This document shows positions 20,980 through 30,502 of a stretch of 64,000 bases of DNA, one piece after another. The position numbers and the translations under genes were made by a program. The number at the start of each line of letters is the position of its first letter. The stretch's first letter is position 1. The notes beneath the pieces were generated by a model. That model made no database searches and was not told where the DNA came from. It saw nothing but the letters and a program-made list of their open reading frames with translations. This DNA is from Pseudomonas furukawaii (GTDB taxonomy: Bacteria; Pseudomonadota; Gammaproteobacteria; Pseudomonadales; Pseudomonadaceae): the NCBI RefSeq assembly GCF_002355475.1, contig NZ_AP014862.1, positions 4,960,001 through 5,024,000 on the forward strand, given 5' to 3'.

Positions 20980-22611
20980 TCAGACCTTGAAGCGGCTGAC
21001 ACCGGCGCGCAGGCCGTTGGCGACCAGGTTGAGGTCGTCGATGGCGGAGCTGGCCTGGCGCAGGGACTCCACGGTCTGCCCCGTGGCCTCGCCCAGCTGC
21101 ACCAGGGCCTGGTTGATCTGCTCGGCGCCGGTGGCCTGGGCCTGCATGCCCTCGTTGACCATCTGCACCCGTGGCGCGAGGGCCTGGACCTGCTGGATGA
21201 TCTGCGACAACTGCTCGCCCACCTGCCCCACTTCCGCGATGCCCCGGCGCACCTCCTCGGAGAACTTGTCCATGCCCATCACGCCGGCGGAAACGGCGGA
21301 CTGGATTTCCCGCACCATCTGCTCGATGTCGTAGGTGGCCACGGCGGTCTGGTCCGCCAGGCGACGCACTTCGGTGGCGACCACCGCGAAGCCACGGCCA
21401 TACTCGCCGGCCTTCTCCGCCTCGATGGCGGCATTGAGGGACAGGAGGTTGGTCTGGTCGGCCACCTTGACGATGGTGGTGACCACCTGGTTGATGTTGC
21501 CGGCCTTCTCGTTGAGGATCGCCAGCTTGGCGTTCACCAGCTCGGCGGCGCCCATCACCTGGTGCATGGTGTCCTCCATGCGCGCCAGCCCCAACTGGCC
21601 GGAGCCGGCGAGGATGGAGGTCTGCTCGGCGGTACCGGACACCTCGCTCATGGTGCGCACCAGGTCCCGGGACGTGGCGGCGATCTCGCGGGAAGTGGCG
21701 CCGATCTCCGTGGTGGTGGCGGCGGTCTCGGTGGCGGTGGCCTGCTGCTGCCTGGACGTGGCGGCGATCTCGGTGACCGAGGTGGTCATCTGCACCGCCG
21801 AACGCTGAGCCTGGGACACGAGGTTCTTCAGCTCCTCGACCATCTGGTTGAAGCCCACCTCGATGGCGTTGAATTCGTCCTTGCGCTGCAGGTCCATGCG
21901 GGTATTGAGGTCTCCGCCGGCCAGGGACCCGAGGGTTTCCACCACGTCCGCCACCGGGCGGGTGATGGACCTGAGCAGCAGCAGGCCGCAGATTCCGGCC
22001 GCCGCCACGGCCAGCAACAGGGCGATCAGCATGCTGTTCTCGGCGGTTCTCACGGAAGCGATGATCTCAGCCACCGAGCCTTCACTGCCGGCGCGGTTGC
22101 CCTCGATCAGGTCGTTCAGCACCTTCCGGCCTTCACCCCAGCGGGTCACCAACGCCCCCTCGAAGCTCGCCACGGCCTTGTCCCGCTCGCCATCCTGCAG
22201 CTCACGGAGGATCTGGGCCTGAGTCGCCATATAGTCCTTGTGCAACACCAAGAAGGCATCGAAGGCCGCCCGCTCGGCATCGGTCGAAATGGTGTCGCCA
22301 TAGGACTTGAACTGATCCAGCAACTGGGCGTTGCTCTGCTCCAGGTCATCGCGGCCGGTGTGGTAGACGATGCCCACGCCCTGCCCGCCTTCGGTCCGCA
22401 GGAGGGCCTGGGTGCGTAGCAGGTTGTCGGTCCAGCCGCTGCGGATCTTGCTGATGTAGTAGATGCCGGGGACCGAGTCGGCGAGGACGCGCTCACCCTC
22501 GCGCTCGATGGTCAGCAGCTGGATGTAGGACATGGCCGCCATCGACAGCATGATGGCGATGATCACCGCGAAACTTGCCTGGATACGCAAGCGAACAGTC
22601 CAGTTCTTCAC
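20980..22611 (-). CDS. wspA: Surface-sensing chemoreceptor WspA
   Basis: WspA is the membrane receptor that triggers the Wsp system on surface contact. It has a transmembrane helix at about residues 10-32 ([18 protein letters not shown]) and a helical periplasmic domain to about 185. A second helix ([20 protein letters not shown]) leads into a HAMP domain and a long cytoplasmic coiled coil with the conserved tip [20 protein letters not shown] chose the GTG at 22611 because GGAAGGAAGAG lies just before it, and because the resulting start ([17 protein letters not shown]) matches P. aeruginosa WspA, giving 543 residues. An ATG at 22635 would add eight residues. It is the first wsp gene; the promoter should lie in 22612-22788. 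Confidence 0.94.
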   Translation of the reverse strand: MKNWTVRLRIQASFAVIIAIMLSMAAMSYIQLLTIEREGERVLADSVPGIYYISKIRSGWTDNLLRTQALLRTEGGQGVGIVYHTGRDDLEQSNAQLLDQFKSYGDTISTDAERAAFDAFLVLHKDYMATQAQILRELQDGERDKAVASFEGALVTRWGEGRKVLNDLIEGNRAGSEGSVAEIIASVRTAENSMLIALLLAVAAAGICGLLLLRSITRPVADVVETLGSLAGGDLNTRMDLQRKDEFNAIEVGFNQMVEELKNLVSQAQRSAVQMTTSVTEIAATSRQQQATATETAATTTEIGATSREIAATSRDLVRTMSEVSGTAEQTSILAGSGQLGLARMEDTMHQVMGAAELVNAKLAILNEKAGNINQVVTTIVKVADQTNLLSLNAAIEAEKAGEYGRGFAVVATEVRRLADQTAVATYDIEQMVREIQSAVSAGVMGMDKFSEEVRRGIAEVGQVGEQLSQIIQQVQALAPRVQMVNEGMQAQATGAEQINQALVQLGEATGQTVESLRQASSAIDDLNLVANGLRAGVSRFKV

Positions 22612-22788
22612 TCTCTTCCTTCCCCACGATTTCATGGCGGCCGGCGGCCGATGGCGGCGACTCTAGTGATATGGCCAATAGCCCGCAAGCGTCAGGCGGA
22701 CGCACCTTTACGTCGTCAGAAAGCCGACGTCGCGGGCGTTTAGGAGTTTGGCAGAAAGTGCGGGGAATGCAGGAAGGAATACGAAAGA

Positions 22789-22821
22789 GGCTGGCGTGGA
22801 GCCGAACGCCCCACGCCAGCC
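22789..22821 (-). terminator. Hairpin terminator of the DUF533 gene
   Basis: Perfect 11-bp arms GGCTGGCGTGG and CCACGCCAGCC around an 11-base loop, starting 6 bases after the stop of the DUF533 gene. On the minus strand it is followed by CTCTTTCGTATT, only moderately T-rich. Confidence 0.7.
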
Positions 22822-22827
22822 GGTCAC

Positions 22828-23523
22828 TCAGGCCAGTTCCTGGCGAACCTGGCGCTCCAGCTCGGCCTTGAGGCCCGGGTCCAGGCGTAGCTGGCGAGCC
22901 AGTTCCTCCAGGTAGGCGCGCTCCATGAAGTGTTCCTCGTCCACCATCAGCACACTGGCGAGGTACATCTCGGCGGCCATTTCCGGCGTCCGGGCGGCAC
23001 GGGCCACATCGGCGGGGTCGAGCGGCTTGTTCAGTTCCGCATCCAGCCAACGACGCAGCTCGGCGTCCTGGGTCAGCTTGGCCAGCTCTTCCTCGATGAG
23101 CTGGCGCTCCCGGGCGTCCACGTGGCCATCGGCCTTGGCCGCCGCCACCAGCGCCTTGAGGATGGCCTGGCTGTGCTGCTCCGCCTGGGGCGCGGGCAGA
23201 CGGTCCAGGGTCTGGGGCTCGGCTCCGGTCGCCGAAGCCTGCTGCGCCTGCCAGTTGCCATAGGCCTTGTAGGCCAGCACACCGAGTGCCGCCAGGCCGC
23301 CATAGGTCAGGGCCTTGCCGCCCAGCTTGCGCGCGCTCTTGTTGCCCAGCAGCAGGCCGAGGGCGCCGGCGGCCAGGGCACCGCCACCGGCGCCACTGAG
23401 CAGGCTGCCCAGGTTGCCGCCCGACTGGCCACCGGTGTGTCCGGTGGATTTGCCACCGGCCTTCTGCTGCAGCAGGTCCTGGCCGGATTTGAGCAGTTGG
23501 TCGAGCAGTCCGCGGGTATTCAT
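22828..23523 (-). CDS. DUF533 / YebE-type inner-membrane protein with TerB-like domain
   Basis: A 231-residue protein. The N-terminal third is glycine-rich and hydrophobic (GALAAGALGLLLG at about 48-60; ALTYGGLAALGVLAYKAYGNW at about 71-91), consistent with membrane insertion. After a spacer, the C-terminal half (from about 110, HSQAILKALVAAAKADGHVDARERQLIEEEL) is a TerB-like all-helical domain with the acidic DGHVDARE motif. The cellular role of this family is not established; members respond to envelope or metal stress in some bacteria. It is transcribed alone on the minus strand and diverges from the LysR gene. Confidence 0.88.
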   Translation of the reverse strand: MNTRGLLDQLLKSGQDLLQQKAGGKSTGHTGGQSGGNLGSLLSGAGGGALAAGALGLLLGNKSARKLGGKALTYGGLAALGVLAYKAYGNWQAQQASATGAEPQTLDRLPAPQAEQHSQAILKALVAAAKADGHVDARERQLIEEELAKLTQDAELRRWLDAELNKPLDPADVARAARTPEMAAEMYLASVLMVDEEHFMERAYLEELARQLRLDPGLKAELERQVRQELA

Positions 23524-23638
23524 GGAAGCCTCCAGGTGAATTCGATCCCAATGATCGACCGACTCTATCCGTGGTGATTCCTCCCGGCAGTGCGCAGAGT
23601 GCTTCCAGATATTGCACGGGCATGCAGAGCGGCGGACT

Positions 23639-23697
23639 TTGACCCTGGCAATCTAAAAAAGCGAAACGACCTATTATATTTCGATAAAACAAATCCA
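23639..23697. promoter_or_regulatory. AT-rich divergent promoter region
   Basis: Between the divergent DUF533 and LysR genes lies the most AT-rich run in this part of the window, including CTAAAAAAG and CTATTATATTTCGATAAAAC. TATTAT or TATATT (23672-23680) are good -10 candidates for the LysR gene, but I could not place a matching -35 at 17 bp. Confidence 0.4.
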
Positions 23698-23726
23698 CCG
23701 GCAGCATCCAGACGCGAACCACACCC

Positions 23727-24638
23727 ATGATGACCCTCCGCCAGATCCGTCATTTCATCGCCGTGGCCGAAACCGGCTCCATCTCCGCCGCCGCCCAGGC
23801 GGTGTTCATTTCCCAATCCACCCTGACCCTGGCCATCCAGCAACTGGAGGAAGAGATAGGCGTCAGCCTGTTCAACCGCCACGCCAAGGGCATGTCCCTG
23901 ACTCACCAGGGCCACCAGTTCCTGCGCCAGGCGCACCTGATCCTGGCGACGGTGGAGAATGCCAAGCGAAGCCTGCAGCAGAGCACCGACCAGGTGGCCG
24001 GCAGCCTCATCATAGGCGTCACCAGCCTGGTGGCCGGCTACTACCTGGCCGACCTCATCACCCGCTTCCAGCGCGCCTACCCCAACGTGAAGACCCGAGT
24101 GGTGGAGGATGAACGCCCCTATATCGAACACCTGCTGGTGAGTGGCGAGATCGACGTAGGCGTGCTGATCCTCTCCAACCTGGAAGACCGTCACGCCCTG
24201 CAGACCGAGGTGCTGACCCACTCCCCCCACCGTCTCTGGCTACCCGCCCAGCACCCACTGCTGGAACGGGACGGCATCAGCCTGGCGGACATCGCACGGG
24301 AACCGCTGATCCAGCTCAATACCGACGAAATGGGGCTGCACACCCAGCGCATCTGGTCCCGGGCCGGCATGACGCCCCAGGTGACCTTGCGCACCGCCTC
24401 GGTGGAAGCTGTGCGCAGCCTGGTGGCGGCCGGCCTGGGCCTGTCGATCCAGCCGGACATGACCTACCGCCCCTGGTCCCTGGAGGGCGACATCATCGAA
24501 GCACGCCCCCTGGTGGACCTCGGCGAACCTCTGGACGTCGGTCTGGCCTGGCGCCGCGGCACGGCGCGCCCGGCCCTGGTGGACCCTTTCCTCACGGTGG
24601 CCCGGGAGCAACCGAACAACCGCAAGCCTTCGATTTAA
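23727..24638 (+). CDS. LysR-family transcriptional regulator
   Basis: A 303-residue regulator with the LysR winged helix-turn-helix at residues 1-60 (LRQIRHFIAVAETGSISAAAQAVFISQSTLTLAIQQLEEEIG) and a periplasmic-binding-protein-like effector domain (VAGSLIIGVTSLVAGYYLADL ... GLGLSIQPDM). Two ATG codons in a row (23727 and 23730) leave the exact start open by one residue. The gene points toward the aldehyde dehydrogenase at 24743, with only about 100 bp between, and is most likely its regulator. A 7-bp inverted repeat overlapping its own stop codon is a candidate binding site. The inducer is unknown; polyamine breakdown products are the natural guess from context. Confidence 0.92.
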   Translation: MMTLRQIRHFIAVAETGSISAAAQAVFISQSTLTLAIQQLEEEIGVSLFNRHAKGMSLTHQGHQFLRQAHLILATVENAKRSLQQSTDQVAGSLIIGVTSLVAGYYLADLITRFQRAYPNVKTRVVEDERPYIEHLLVSGEIDVGVLILSNLEDRHALQTEVLTHSPHRLWLPAQHPLLERDGISLADIAREPLIQLNTDEMGLHTQRIWSRAGMTPQVTLRTASVEAVRSLVAAGLGLSIQPDMTYRPWSLEGDIIEARPLVDLGEPLDVGLAWRRGTARPALVDPFLTVAREQPNNRKPSI

Positions 24639-24643
24639 TCGAA
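24629..24643. promoter_or_regulatory. Palindrome, candidate LysR operator
   Basis: TTCGATT and AATCGAA form a perfect 7-bp inverted repeat around one base, overlapping the TAA stop of the LysR gene (24636-24638) and lying about 100 bp before the dehydrogenase start. The core TTCGAT also occurs in the AT-rich region before the LysR gene (23680-23685). LysR sites are typically such 15-bp dyads, so it is a plausible operator. Confidence 0.45.
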
Positions 24644-24742
24644 CGCAGCTTTCAGTATTTAGAATTTGTCGACCCAAGGCACGGCCTCTAGTCTCTGGTT
24701 CCCATAAACAGAGGCATGCCGGCCCCCGACAGGAGCCCCGGA

Positions 24743-26248
24743 ATGACCGCAGAACAAGACAACGGGAAAAGAAGAACCCACAAGATGAGCGACGCCGCCA
24801 TCCTCCCCACCCTGCAAACGGATTTGCTGATCGACGGCCGTCTGGTCGTCGGTGAAGGCTTGGCGGAAACCATCATCAACCCCGCCAGCGGGGAAACGCT
24901 GGTGACCATCGCCGAAGCCTCCATCGATCAGGTAGAAGCCGCAGTCGCCGCAGCCCATCGCGCCTTCGCCGGCTGGTCGCGCACCACCCCGGCCCAGCGC
25001 TCCACCGCGCTCCTGGCCATCGCCGACGCCGTAGAAAGGCACGCCGCCCTACTCTCCCGCCTGGAAGCCCTGAACTGCGGGAAGCCGCTGCACCTGGCGC
25101 TCCAGGACGACATCCCCGCCACCGCCGACGTGTTTCGCTTCTTCGCTGGCGCGGTGCGCTGCCAGCAGGGCCAACTGGCCGGCGAGTACGTGCCCGGCCA
25201 CACCAGCCTGGTGCGGCGCGACCCGGTGGGTGTGGTGGCTTCCATCGCGCCATGGAACTACCCGCTGATGATGGCGGCCTGGAAGATCGCCCCGGCCCTG
25301 GCCGCCGGCAACACCCTGATATTCAAACCCTCCGAACACACGCCGCTATCGATCCTGGCGCTGGCGCCGGCCTTGGCGGAGATCCTCCCGCCGGGAGTGA
25401 TCAACATCCTCTGCGGCGCCGGCGACAGTGTCGGCAGTCAGTTGGTGGGCCATCCCAAGGTACGCATGGTGTCCCTCACCGGCGACATCGTCACCGGCCA
25501 GAAAATCCTCCAGAGCGCCGCCCGCACCCTCAAGCGAACCCACCTGGAACTGGGCGGCAAGGCGCCGGTGATCGTCTGCAATGACGCCGACCTTGACGCC
25601 GTGATCCAGGGCGTGCGCACCCACGGCTACTACAACGCCGGCCAGGACTGCACCGCCGCCTGCCGCATCTACGCCCAGGCCGGCATCCACGACCGCCTGG
25701 TGAGCGAGCTGGGCGAGGCGGTGGCCAGCCTGCGGTTCGCCCGCAAGCGCGATCAGGACAATGAGATTGGTCCTCTGATCAGCGCCCGTCAGCGCGACCG
25801 CGTGGCCAGCTTCGTCGAGCGGGCACTGGGCCAGCCCCACATCGAGCGCGTTACCGGAGCGGCCGTGCATTCCGGCGCCGGCTTCTACTACCAACCAACC
25901 CTGCTGGCCGGCTGCAAGCAGCAGGACGAAATCGTCCAGCGCGAGGTCTTCGGGCCGGTGGTCACCGTGACCCGCTTCGGCGACCTGGCCCAGGCCGTGG
26001 ACTGGGCCAACGATTCCGAGTACGGCCTGGCCTCTTCGGTGTGGACCCGTGACCTGGACAAGGCCATGCAGGTCGCCGCGCGGCTGCAGTACGGCTGCAC
26101 CTGGATCAACACCCACTTCATGCTCGCGAGCGAGATGCCCCATGGCGGCCTCAAACGCTCCGGTTATGGCAAGGACCTGTCCAGCGACTCGCTGCAGGAC
26201 TACAGCGTGGTACGCCACATCATGGCCCGCCACGGTCAGGACTTCTAA
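24743..26248 (+). CDS. Aldehyde dehydrogenase, gamma-aminobutyraldehyde type (copy 1)
   Basis: NAD(P)-dependent dehydrogenase of the gamma-aminobutyraldehyde/betaine aldehyde group, oxidising aminoaldehydes from putrescine breakdown to amino acids such as GABA. Visible features are the cofactor loop [18 protein letters not shown], the catalytic-side glutamate in LELGGKAPV, and the nucleophilic cysteine in [16 protein letters not shown] (near residue 300). The ATG at 24743 has AGGAG seven bases before it and gives 501 residues. A later ATG at 24785 would give 487 residues, closer to the family. It is a clear paralogue of the dehydrogenase at 30503, with the same motifs throughout. It starts the transport-catabolism run controlled in all likelihood by the upstream LysR gene. 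Confidence 0.92.
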   Translation: MTAEQDNGKRRTHKMSDAAILPTLQTDLLIDGRLVVGEGLAETIINPASGETLVTIAEASIDQVEAAVAAAHRAFAGWSRTTPAQRSTALLAIADAVERHAALLSRLEALNCGKPLHLALQDDIPATADVFRFFAGAVRCQQGQLAGEYVPGHTSLVRRDPVGVVASIAPWNYPLMMAAWKIAPALAAGNTLIFKPSEHTPLSILALAPALAEILPPGVINILCGAGDSVGSQLVGHPKVRMVSLTGDIVTGQKILQSAARTLKRTHLELGGKAPVIVCNDADLDAVIQGVRTHGYYNAGQDCTAACRIYAQAGIHDRLVSELGEAVASLRFARKRDQDNEIGPLISARQRDRVASFVERALGQPHIERVTGAAVHSGAGFYYQPTLLAGCKQQDEIVQREVFGPVVTVTRFGDLAQAVDWANDSEYGLASSVWTRDLDKAMQVAARLQYGCTWINTHFMLASEMPHGGLKRSGYGKDLSSDSLQDYSVVRHIMARHGQDF

Positions 26249-26320
26249 AACAAGAAAGGTCGGAAGACCGGCGAAACGACGTTCAACTGCCACGACCAAT
26301 AACGAAAAAGAGGGAACAAC

Positions 26321-27472
26321 ATGTCAGTGCGCAAAACCGCCCTGCTGAGCGCAGTGGTCACCACCATCCTCGCCAGCGGCAGCCTGCAGGCCGCCGAAGC
26401 CCTGAAACAGCTGGGCGAGGGTGAAGGACAGGTGGATATCATCGCCTGGCCCGGCTACATCGAGCGGGGCGAGACAGACAAGAACTACGACTGGGTCACC
26501 GCGTTCGAGAAGGACACCGGCTGCAAGGTCAACGTGAAGACCGCCGCCACCTCCGACGAGATGGTCAGCCTCATGGCCAAGGGCGGCTACGACCTGGTCA
26601 CCGCCTCCGGCGACGCCTCCCTGCGGCTGATCTACGGCAAGCGCGTCCAGCCCATCAACCCGGAACTCATTCCCAACCTGAAGAACCTCGACCCGCGCCT
26701 GAAGGACGCCCCCTGGTTCACCGTCAATGGCCAGCAGTACGGCACGCCCTACCAGTGGGGCCCGAACCTGCTGATGTACAACACCAAGCTCTTCGCCTCG
26801 GCACCGGACAGCTGGAGCGCCGTGTTCGAGCCGACCGAACTGGCCGACGGCAAGGCCAACAAGGGGCGTATCCAGGCCTACGACGGCCCCATCTACATCG
26901 CCGACGCCGCCCTCTACCTGAAGTCCACCAAGCCGGAACTGGGCATCCAGGATCCTTACCAGTTGAACGAGGAGCAGTACGCCGCCGTGCTCGACCTGCT
27001 GCGCAAACAGCACAGCCTGGTCCACCGCTACTGGCACGACGCGACCGTGCAGATGAGCGACTTCAAGAACGAAGGCGTGGCCGCCGCCAGCACCTGGGGT
27101 TACATGGCCAACACCCTCAAGGCCGAGGGCCAGCCCGTGGCCACCGTGGTGCCGAAGGAAGGCGTCACCGGCTGGGCCGACACCACCATGCTGCATGCCG
27201 AGGCCAAGCACCCCAACTGTGCCTACAAGTGGATGAACTGGTCCCTGGAGCCCAAGGTCCAGGGCGACGTCGCCGCCTGGTTCGGCTCCCTCCCGGCCGC
27301 GCCGGAAGGCTGCAAGGCAAGTGCCCTGCTGGGCGCCGAAGGCTGCGCCACCAATGGCTTCGACCAGTTCGACAAGATCGCCTTCTGGAAGACCCCGCAG
27401 GCCGAGGGCGGCAAGTTCGTGCCCTACAGTCGGTGGACCCAGGATTACATCGCGATCATGGGCGGCCGCTAA
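26321..27472 (+). CDS. ABC transporter periplasmic binding protein, YdcS/PotD type
   Basis: A 383-residue solute-binding protein for a polyamine-type ABC importer. A cleavable signal peptide is visible (hydrophobic residues 8-20, cleavage near LQAAEA); there is no lipobox. The mature part starts QVDIIAWPGYIERG, and conserved family segments include YDLVTASGDASLRLI, YGTPYQWGPNLLMYNTK and TWGYMANTL, as in E. coli YdcS. Four cysteines near residues 298-345 region (CAYKWMN, EGCKAS, EGCATN) could make disulfides. It starts 72 bp after copy 1 of the dehydrogenase, and 186 bp separate it from the ATPase gene, a spacing that often allows binding protein to be made in excess. Putrescine-like ligand is inferred from context. 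Confidence 0.93.
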   Translation: MSVRKTALLSAVVTTILASGSLQAAEALKQLGEGEGQVDIIAWPGYIERGETDKNYDWVTAFEKDTGCKVNVKTAATSDEMVSLMAKGGYDLVTASGDASLRLIYGKRVQPINPELIPNLKNLDPRLKDAPWFTVNGQQYGTPYQWGPNLLMYNTKLFASAPDSWSAVFEPTELADGKANKGRIQAYDGPIYIADAALYLKSTKPELGIQDPYQLNEEQYAAVLDLLRKQHSLVHRYWHDATVQMSDFKNEGVAAASTWGYMANTLKAEGQPVATVVPKEGVTGWADTTMLHAEAKHPNCAYKWMNWSLEPKVQGDVAAWFGSLPAAPEGCKASALLGAEGCATNGFDQFDKIAFWKTPQAEGGKFVPYSRWTQDYIAIMGGR

Positions 27473-27658
27473 AAGTCTTCAGGTCGTGGCTGCGCGGCCC
27501 TGATCCGCGCCCGGGCAGTGCCTGCGCGCTGGCCGGACGCGGCTGAGGGCCTGCTCGCGACGCCCCCCCCGAACGACTTTTCCCTCCCTGCGCCGATTCA
27601 CTCGTATCTCAGATTCACGGGCACGGCACCTCTGCGCCGGCCCCTTGGAGCACGCACC

Positions 27659-28687
27659 ATGACCACTCCCGCAGTTCAGTTCACCCAGGTCTCCCGCCAG
27701 TTCGGCGAGGTCAAGGCCGTCGACCGGGTCTCCATCGAGATCGAGGACGGGGAGTTCTTTTCCATGCTGGGCCCCTCCGGCTCGGGCAAGACCACCTGCC
27801 TGCGGCTGATCGCCGGCTTCGAGCAACCCACCGCAGGCTCGATCCGCATCCATGGCGAGGAAGCCGCCGGGCTGCCGCCCTACGAGCGGGACGTGAACAC
27901 CGTGTTCCAGGACTACGCCCTGTTCCCCCACATGAACGTCCGCGACAACGTCGCCTACGGCCTCAAGGTGAAGGGCGTCGGCAAGTCCGAGCGCCTCGCC
28001 CGGGCCGAAGAGGCGCTGGGCATGGTCGCCCTGGCCGGCTACGGCGAGCGCAAACCGGCGCAGCTCTCCGGTGGCCAGCGCCAGCGCGTGGCTCTGGCCC
28101 GCGCTCTGGTGAACCGTCCGCGCGTGCTGCTGCTGGACGAACCCCTGGGCGCGCTGGACCTCAAACTGCGGGAGCAGATGCAGGGCGAGCTGAAGAAGCT
28201 GCAACGCCAGCTGGGCATCACCTTCATCTTCGTCACCCACGACCAGGGCGAAGCGTTGTCCATGTCCGACCGCGTGGCGGTGTTCAACAAGGGCCGCATC
28301 GAACAGGTGGACAGCCCGCGCAACCTCTACATGAAGCCGGCCACTACCTTCGTCGCCGAGTTCGTCGGCACCTCCAACGTTCTCAAGGGCGACCTGGCGC
28401 GCCAGCTCAGCGGTAGCGAGCGCCCCTTCTCCATCCGCCCGGAACACATCCGCTTCGCCCAGGGCGTGTGCGGTGGCCACGAAGTGGAGATCAGCGGCCT
28501 GCTCCACGACATCCAGTACCAGGGGGCCGCCACGCGCTACGAGATCCGTCTGGACAACGGCCAGAACCTTTGCGTCAACCTGGCCAACGACCAGTGGCAG
28601 GACGCCACCCCACTGCACCAGCAAGGCCATGTGGTCACTGCCCGCTGGGCCCGCGACGCCATGGTCCAGCTGAACGAGGGCGCGTGA
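27659..28687 (+). CDS. ABC transporter ATPase, polyamine type
   Basis: A 342-residue nucleotide-binding subunit of the PotA/YdcT group. The Walker A is GPSGSGKT at 38-45, the Q-loop is in VFQDYALFPHMNV, the ABC signature is LSGGQ at 136-140, the Walker B is LLLDEP with Asp160-Glu161, and the switch histidine is in FVTHDQGE. A C-terminal TOBE-type domain follows from about 240 (PFSIRPEHIRF). The ATG at 27659 lies at the end of a gene-free segment and gives the normal N-terminus. The stop is followed by a one-base gap to the first permease gene, so the two are co-translated. Confidence 0.94.
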   Translation: MTTPAVQFTQVSRQFGEVKAVDRVSIEIEDGEFFSMLGPSGSGKTTCLRLIAGFEQPTAGSIRIHGEEAAGLPPYERDVNTVFQDYALFPHMNVRDNVAYGLKVKGVGKSERLARAEEALGMVALAGYGERKPAQLSGGQRQRVALARALVNRPRVLLLDEPLGALDLKLREQMQGELKKLQRQLGITFIFVTHDQGEALSMSDRVAVFNKGRIEQVDSPRNLYMKPATTFVAEFVGTSNVLKGDLARQLSGSERPFSIRPEHIRFAQGVCGGHEVEISGLLHDIQYQGAATRYEIRLDNGQNLCVNLANDQWQDATPLHQQGHVVTARWARDAMVQLNEGA

Positions 28688-28688
28688 C

Positions 28689-29639
28689 ATGGAGCTTACC
28701 CTCAACGCCGAACGGGCCCGGACCGCGGCCGACCCCATGCGCAGGTTGTCCAATCTGCTCTACCGCCGTCCCACCCTGTACCTCTCCCTGCTACTGGTGC
28801 CGCCGCTACTGTGGTTCGGAGCCATCTACCTGGGCTCGCTGCTGACGCTGCTGTGGCAGGGCTTCTACACCTTCGACGACTTCACGATGGCGGTGTCCAC
28901 GGACCTGACCCTGGCCAACTTCGCCGCGCTGCTCCAGCCCGCCAACTTCGACATCATCCTGCGCACCCTGGCCATGGCCATCGCCGTGTCCCTCGCCAGC
29001 GCAGCCCTGGCCTTCCCCATCGCCTACTACATGGCGCGCTACACCACGGGCAAGACCAAGGCGTTCTTCTACATCGCCGTGATGATGCCCATGTGGGCCA
29101 GCTACATCGTCAAGGCCTATGCCTGGACCCTGCTGCTGGCCAAGGGCGGCGTTGTGATGTGGTTCGTCCAGGTCCTGCACCTGGAGCCCGTGCTGGAACT
29201 GCTGCTGGGCATTCCAGGGGTAGGCGGCAGCACCCTGTCCACGTCCCACTTCGGGCGCTTCCTGGTGTTCGTCTACATCTGGCTGCCGTTCATGATCCTG
29301 CCGATCCAGGCCTCCCTGGAACGCCTTCCGCCGTCTCTGCTGCAAGCCTCGGCGGACCTGGGAGCGCACCCGCGCCAGACCTTCCTGCAGGTGATCCTGC
29401 CGCTGTCGGTGCCAGGGATCGCCGCCGGGTCGATCTTCACCTTCAGCCTGACCCTGGGCGACTTCATCGTGCCGCAACTGGTGGGGCCGCCCGGCTACTT
29501 CGTCGGCAGCATGGTCTACGCCCAGCAGGGCGCCATCGGCAACATGCCCATGGCCGCCGCCTTCACCCTGGTGCCGATCGTGCTGATCGCCATCTACCTG
29601 TCCATCGTCAAACGACTGGGGGCATTCGATGCACTCTGA
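28689..29639 (+). CDS. ABC transporter permease 1, polyamine type
   Basis: A 316-residue inner-membrane permease of the PotB/YdcU group with about six transmembrane helices, beginning with [22 protein letters not shown]. The EAA loop contacting the ATPase lies near residue 215-235 ([26 protein letters not shown]). A short loop in the middle (residues 160-195, including [13 protein letters not shown]) fits the longer periplasmic loop of this subfamily. It pairs with the second permease, whose start overlaps its last 11 bases. Confidence 0.93.
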   Translation: MELTLNAERARTAADPMRRLSNLLYRRPTLYLSLLLVPPLLWFGAIYLGSLLTLLWQGFYTFDDFTMAVSTDLTLANFAALLQPANFDIILRTLAMAIAVSLASAALAFPIAYYMARYTTGKTKAFFYIAVMMPMWASYIVKAYAWTLLLAKGGVVMWFVQVLHLEPVLELLLGIPGVGGSTLSTSHFGRFLVFVYIWLPFMILPIQASLERLPPSLLQASADLGAHPRQTFLQVILPLSVPGIAAGSIFTFSLTLGDFIVPQLVGPPGYFVGSMVYAQQGAIGNMPMAAAFTLVPIVLIAIYLSIVKRLGAFDAL

Positions 29640-30435
29640 GAAAGCATCCTGGGGCCTTAAAGCGGCCGCTTGGGCCGGACTGGCCTTCCTGCACATCCCG
29701 ATCCTGATTATCTTCCTCTACGCCTTCAACACCGAGGACGCCGCCTTCAGTTTTCCGCCCCAGGGCTTCACCCTGCACTGGTTCAGCGTCGCCTTCGGCC
29801 GCGCCGACGTGCTGGAAGCCATCAAGCTGTCGCTGCAGGTGGCCTCCATCGCCACCCTGATCGCACTGCTGCTGGGCACCCTGGCCGCAGCCGCGCTCTA
29901 TCGCCACAGCTTCTTCGGCAAGGACGGCATCTCCCTCATGTTGATCCTGCCCATCGCCCTGCCCGGCATCATCACCGGCATCGCGCTGCTCTCGGCGTTC
30001 AAGGGGCTGGGGATCGAACCGGGCCTGCTGACCATCGTCATCGGCCATGCCACATTCTGCGTGGTGATCGTCCACAACAACGTCATCGCCCGCTTCCGCC
30101 GCACCTCCCACAGCCTGATCGAAGCCTCGATGGACCTGGGCGCCGATGGCTGGCAAACCTTCCGCCACATCATCCTGCCGAACCTCGGCTCGGCCCTGCT
30201 GGCGGGCGGCATGCTGGCCTTCGCGCTGTCCTTCGACGAGATCATCGTCACCACCTTCACCGCCGGCCACGAGCGCACCCTGCCGATCTGGCTGCTCAAC
30301 CAGCTCAGCCGCCCGCGCGACGTCCCGGTGACCAACGTGGTGGCCATGCTGGTGATGCTGGTGACCATGCTGCCGATCCTCGCCGCCTACTACCTGACAA
30401 AGGGTGGCGAGAGCGTGGCGGGCAGCGGGAAGTAA
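29629..30435 (+). CDS. ABC transporter permease 2, polyamine type
   Basis: A 268-residue permease of the PotC/YdcV group with six predicted helices (first: [21 protein letters not shown]). The EAA loop reads [23 protein letters not shown] near residue 162-185, and the [11 protein letters not shown] segment typical of PotC follows. Its ATG at 29629 overlaps the preceding permease by 11 bases. It ends 67 bp before the second aldehyde dehydrogenase, so import and oxidation of the substrate are linked in one transcription unit. Confidence 0.93.
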   Translation: MHSEKASWGLKAAAWAGLAFLHIPILIIFLYAFNTEDAAFSFPPQGFTLHWFSVAFGRADVLEAIKLSLQVASIATLIALLLGTLAAAALYRHSFFGKDGISLMLILPIALPGIITGIALLSAFKGLGIEPGLLTIVIGHATFCVVIVHNNVIARFRRTSHSLIEASMDLGADGWQTFRHIILPNLGSALLAGGMLAFALSFDEIIVTTFTAGHERTLPIWLLNQLSRPRDVPVTNVVAMLVMLVTMLPILAAYYLTKGGESVAGSGK

Positions 30436-30502
30436 GACGACATACCCCTCTGCCTCGGACCACTCCGGGGGGAGAGGGGCCAGACCGAACAAGGACCGAA
30501 CC

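Noticed and set aside
22612-22788. A definite wspA sigma-70 promoter
   Set aside because: Only a weak pair (TTGCGG with TAGAGT) could be found; not strong enough to list as a feature.
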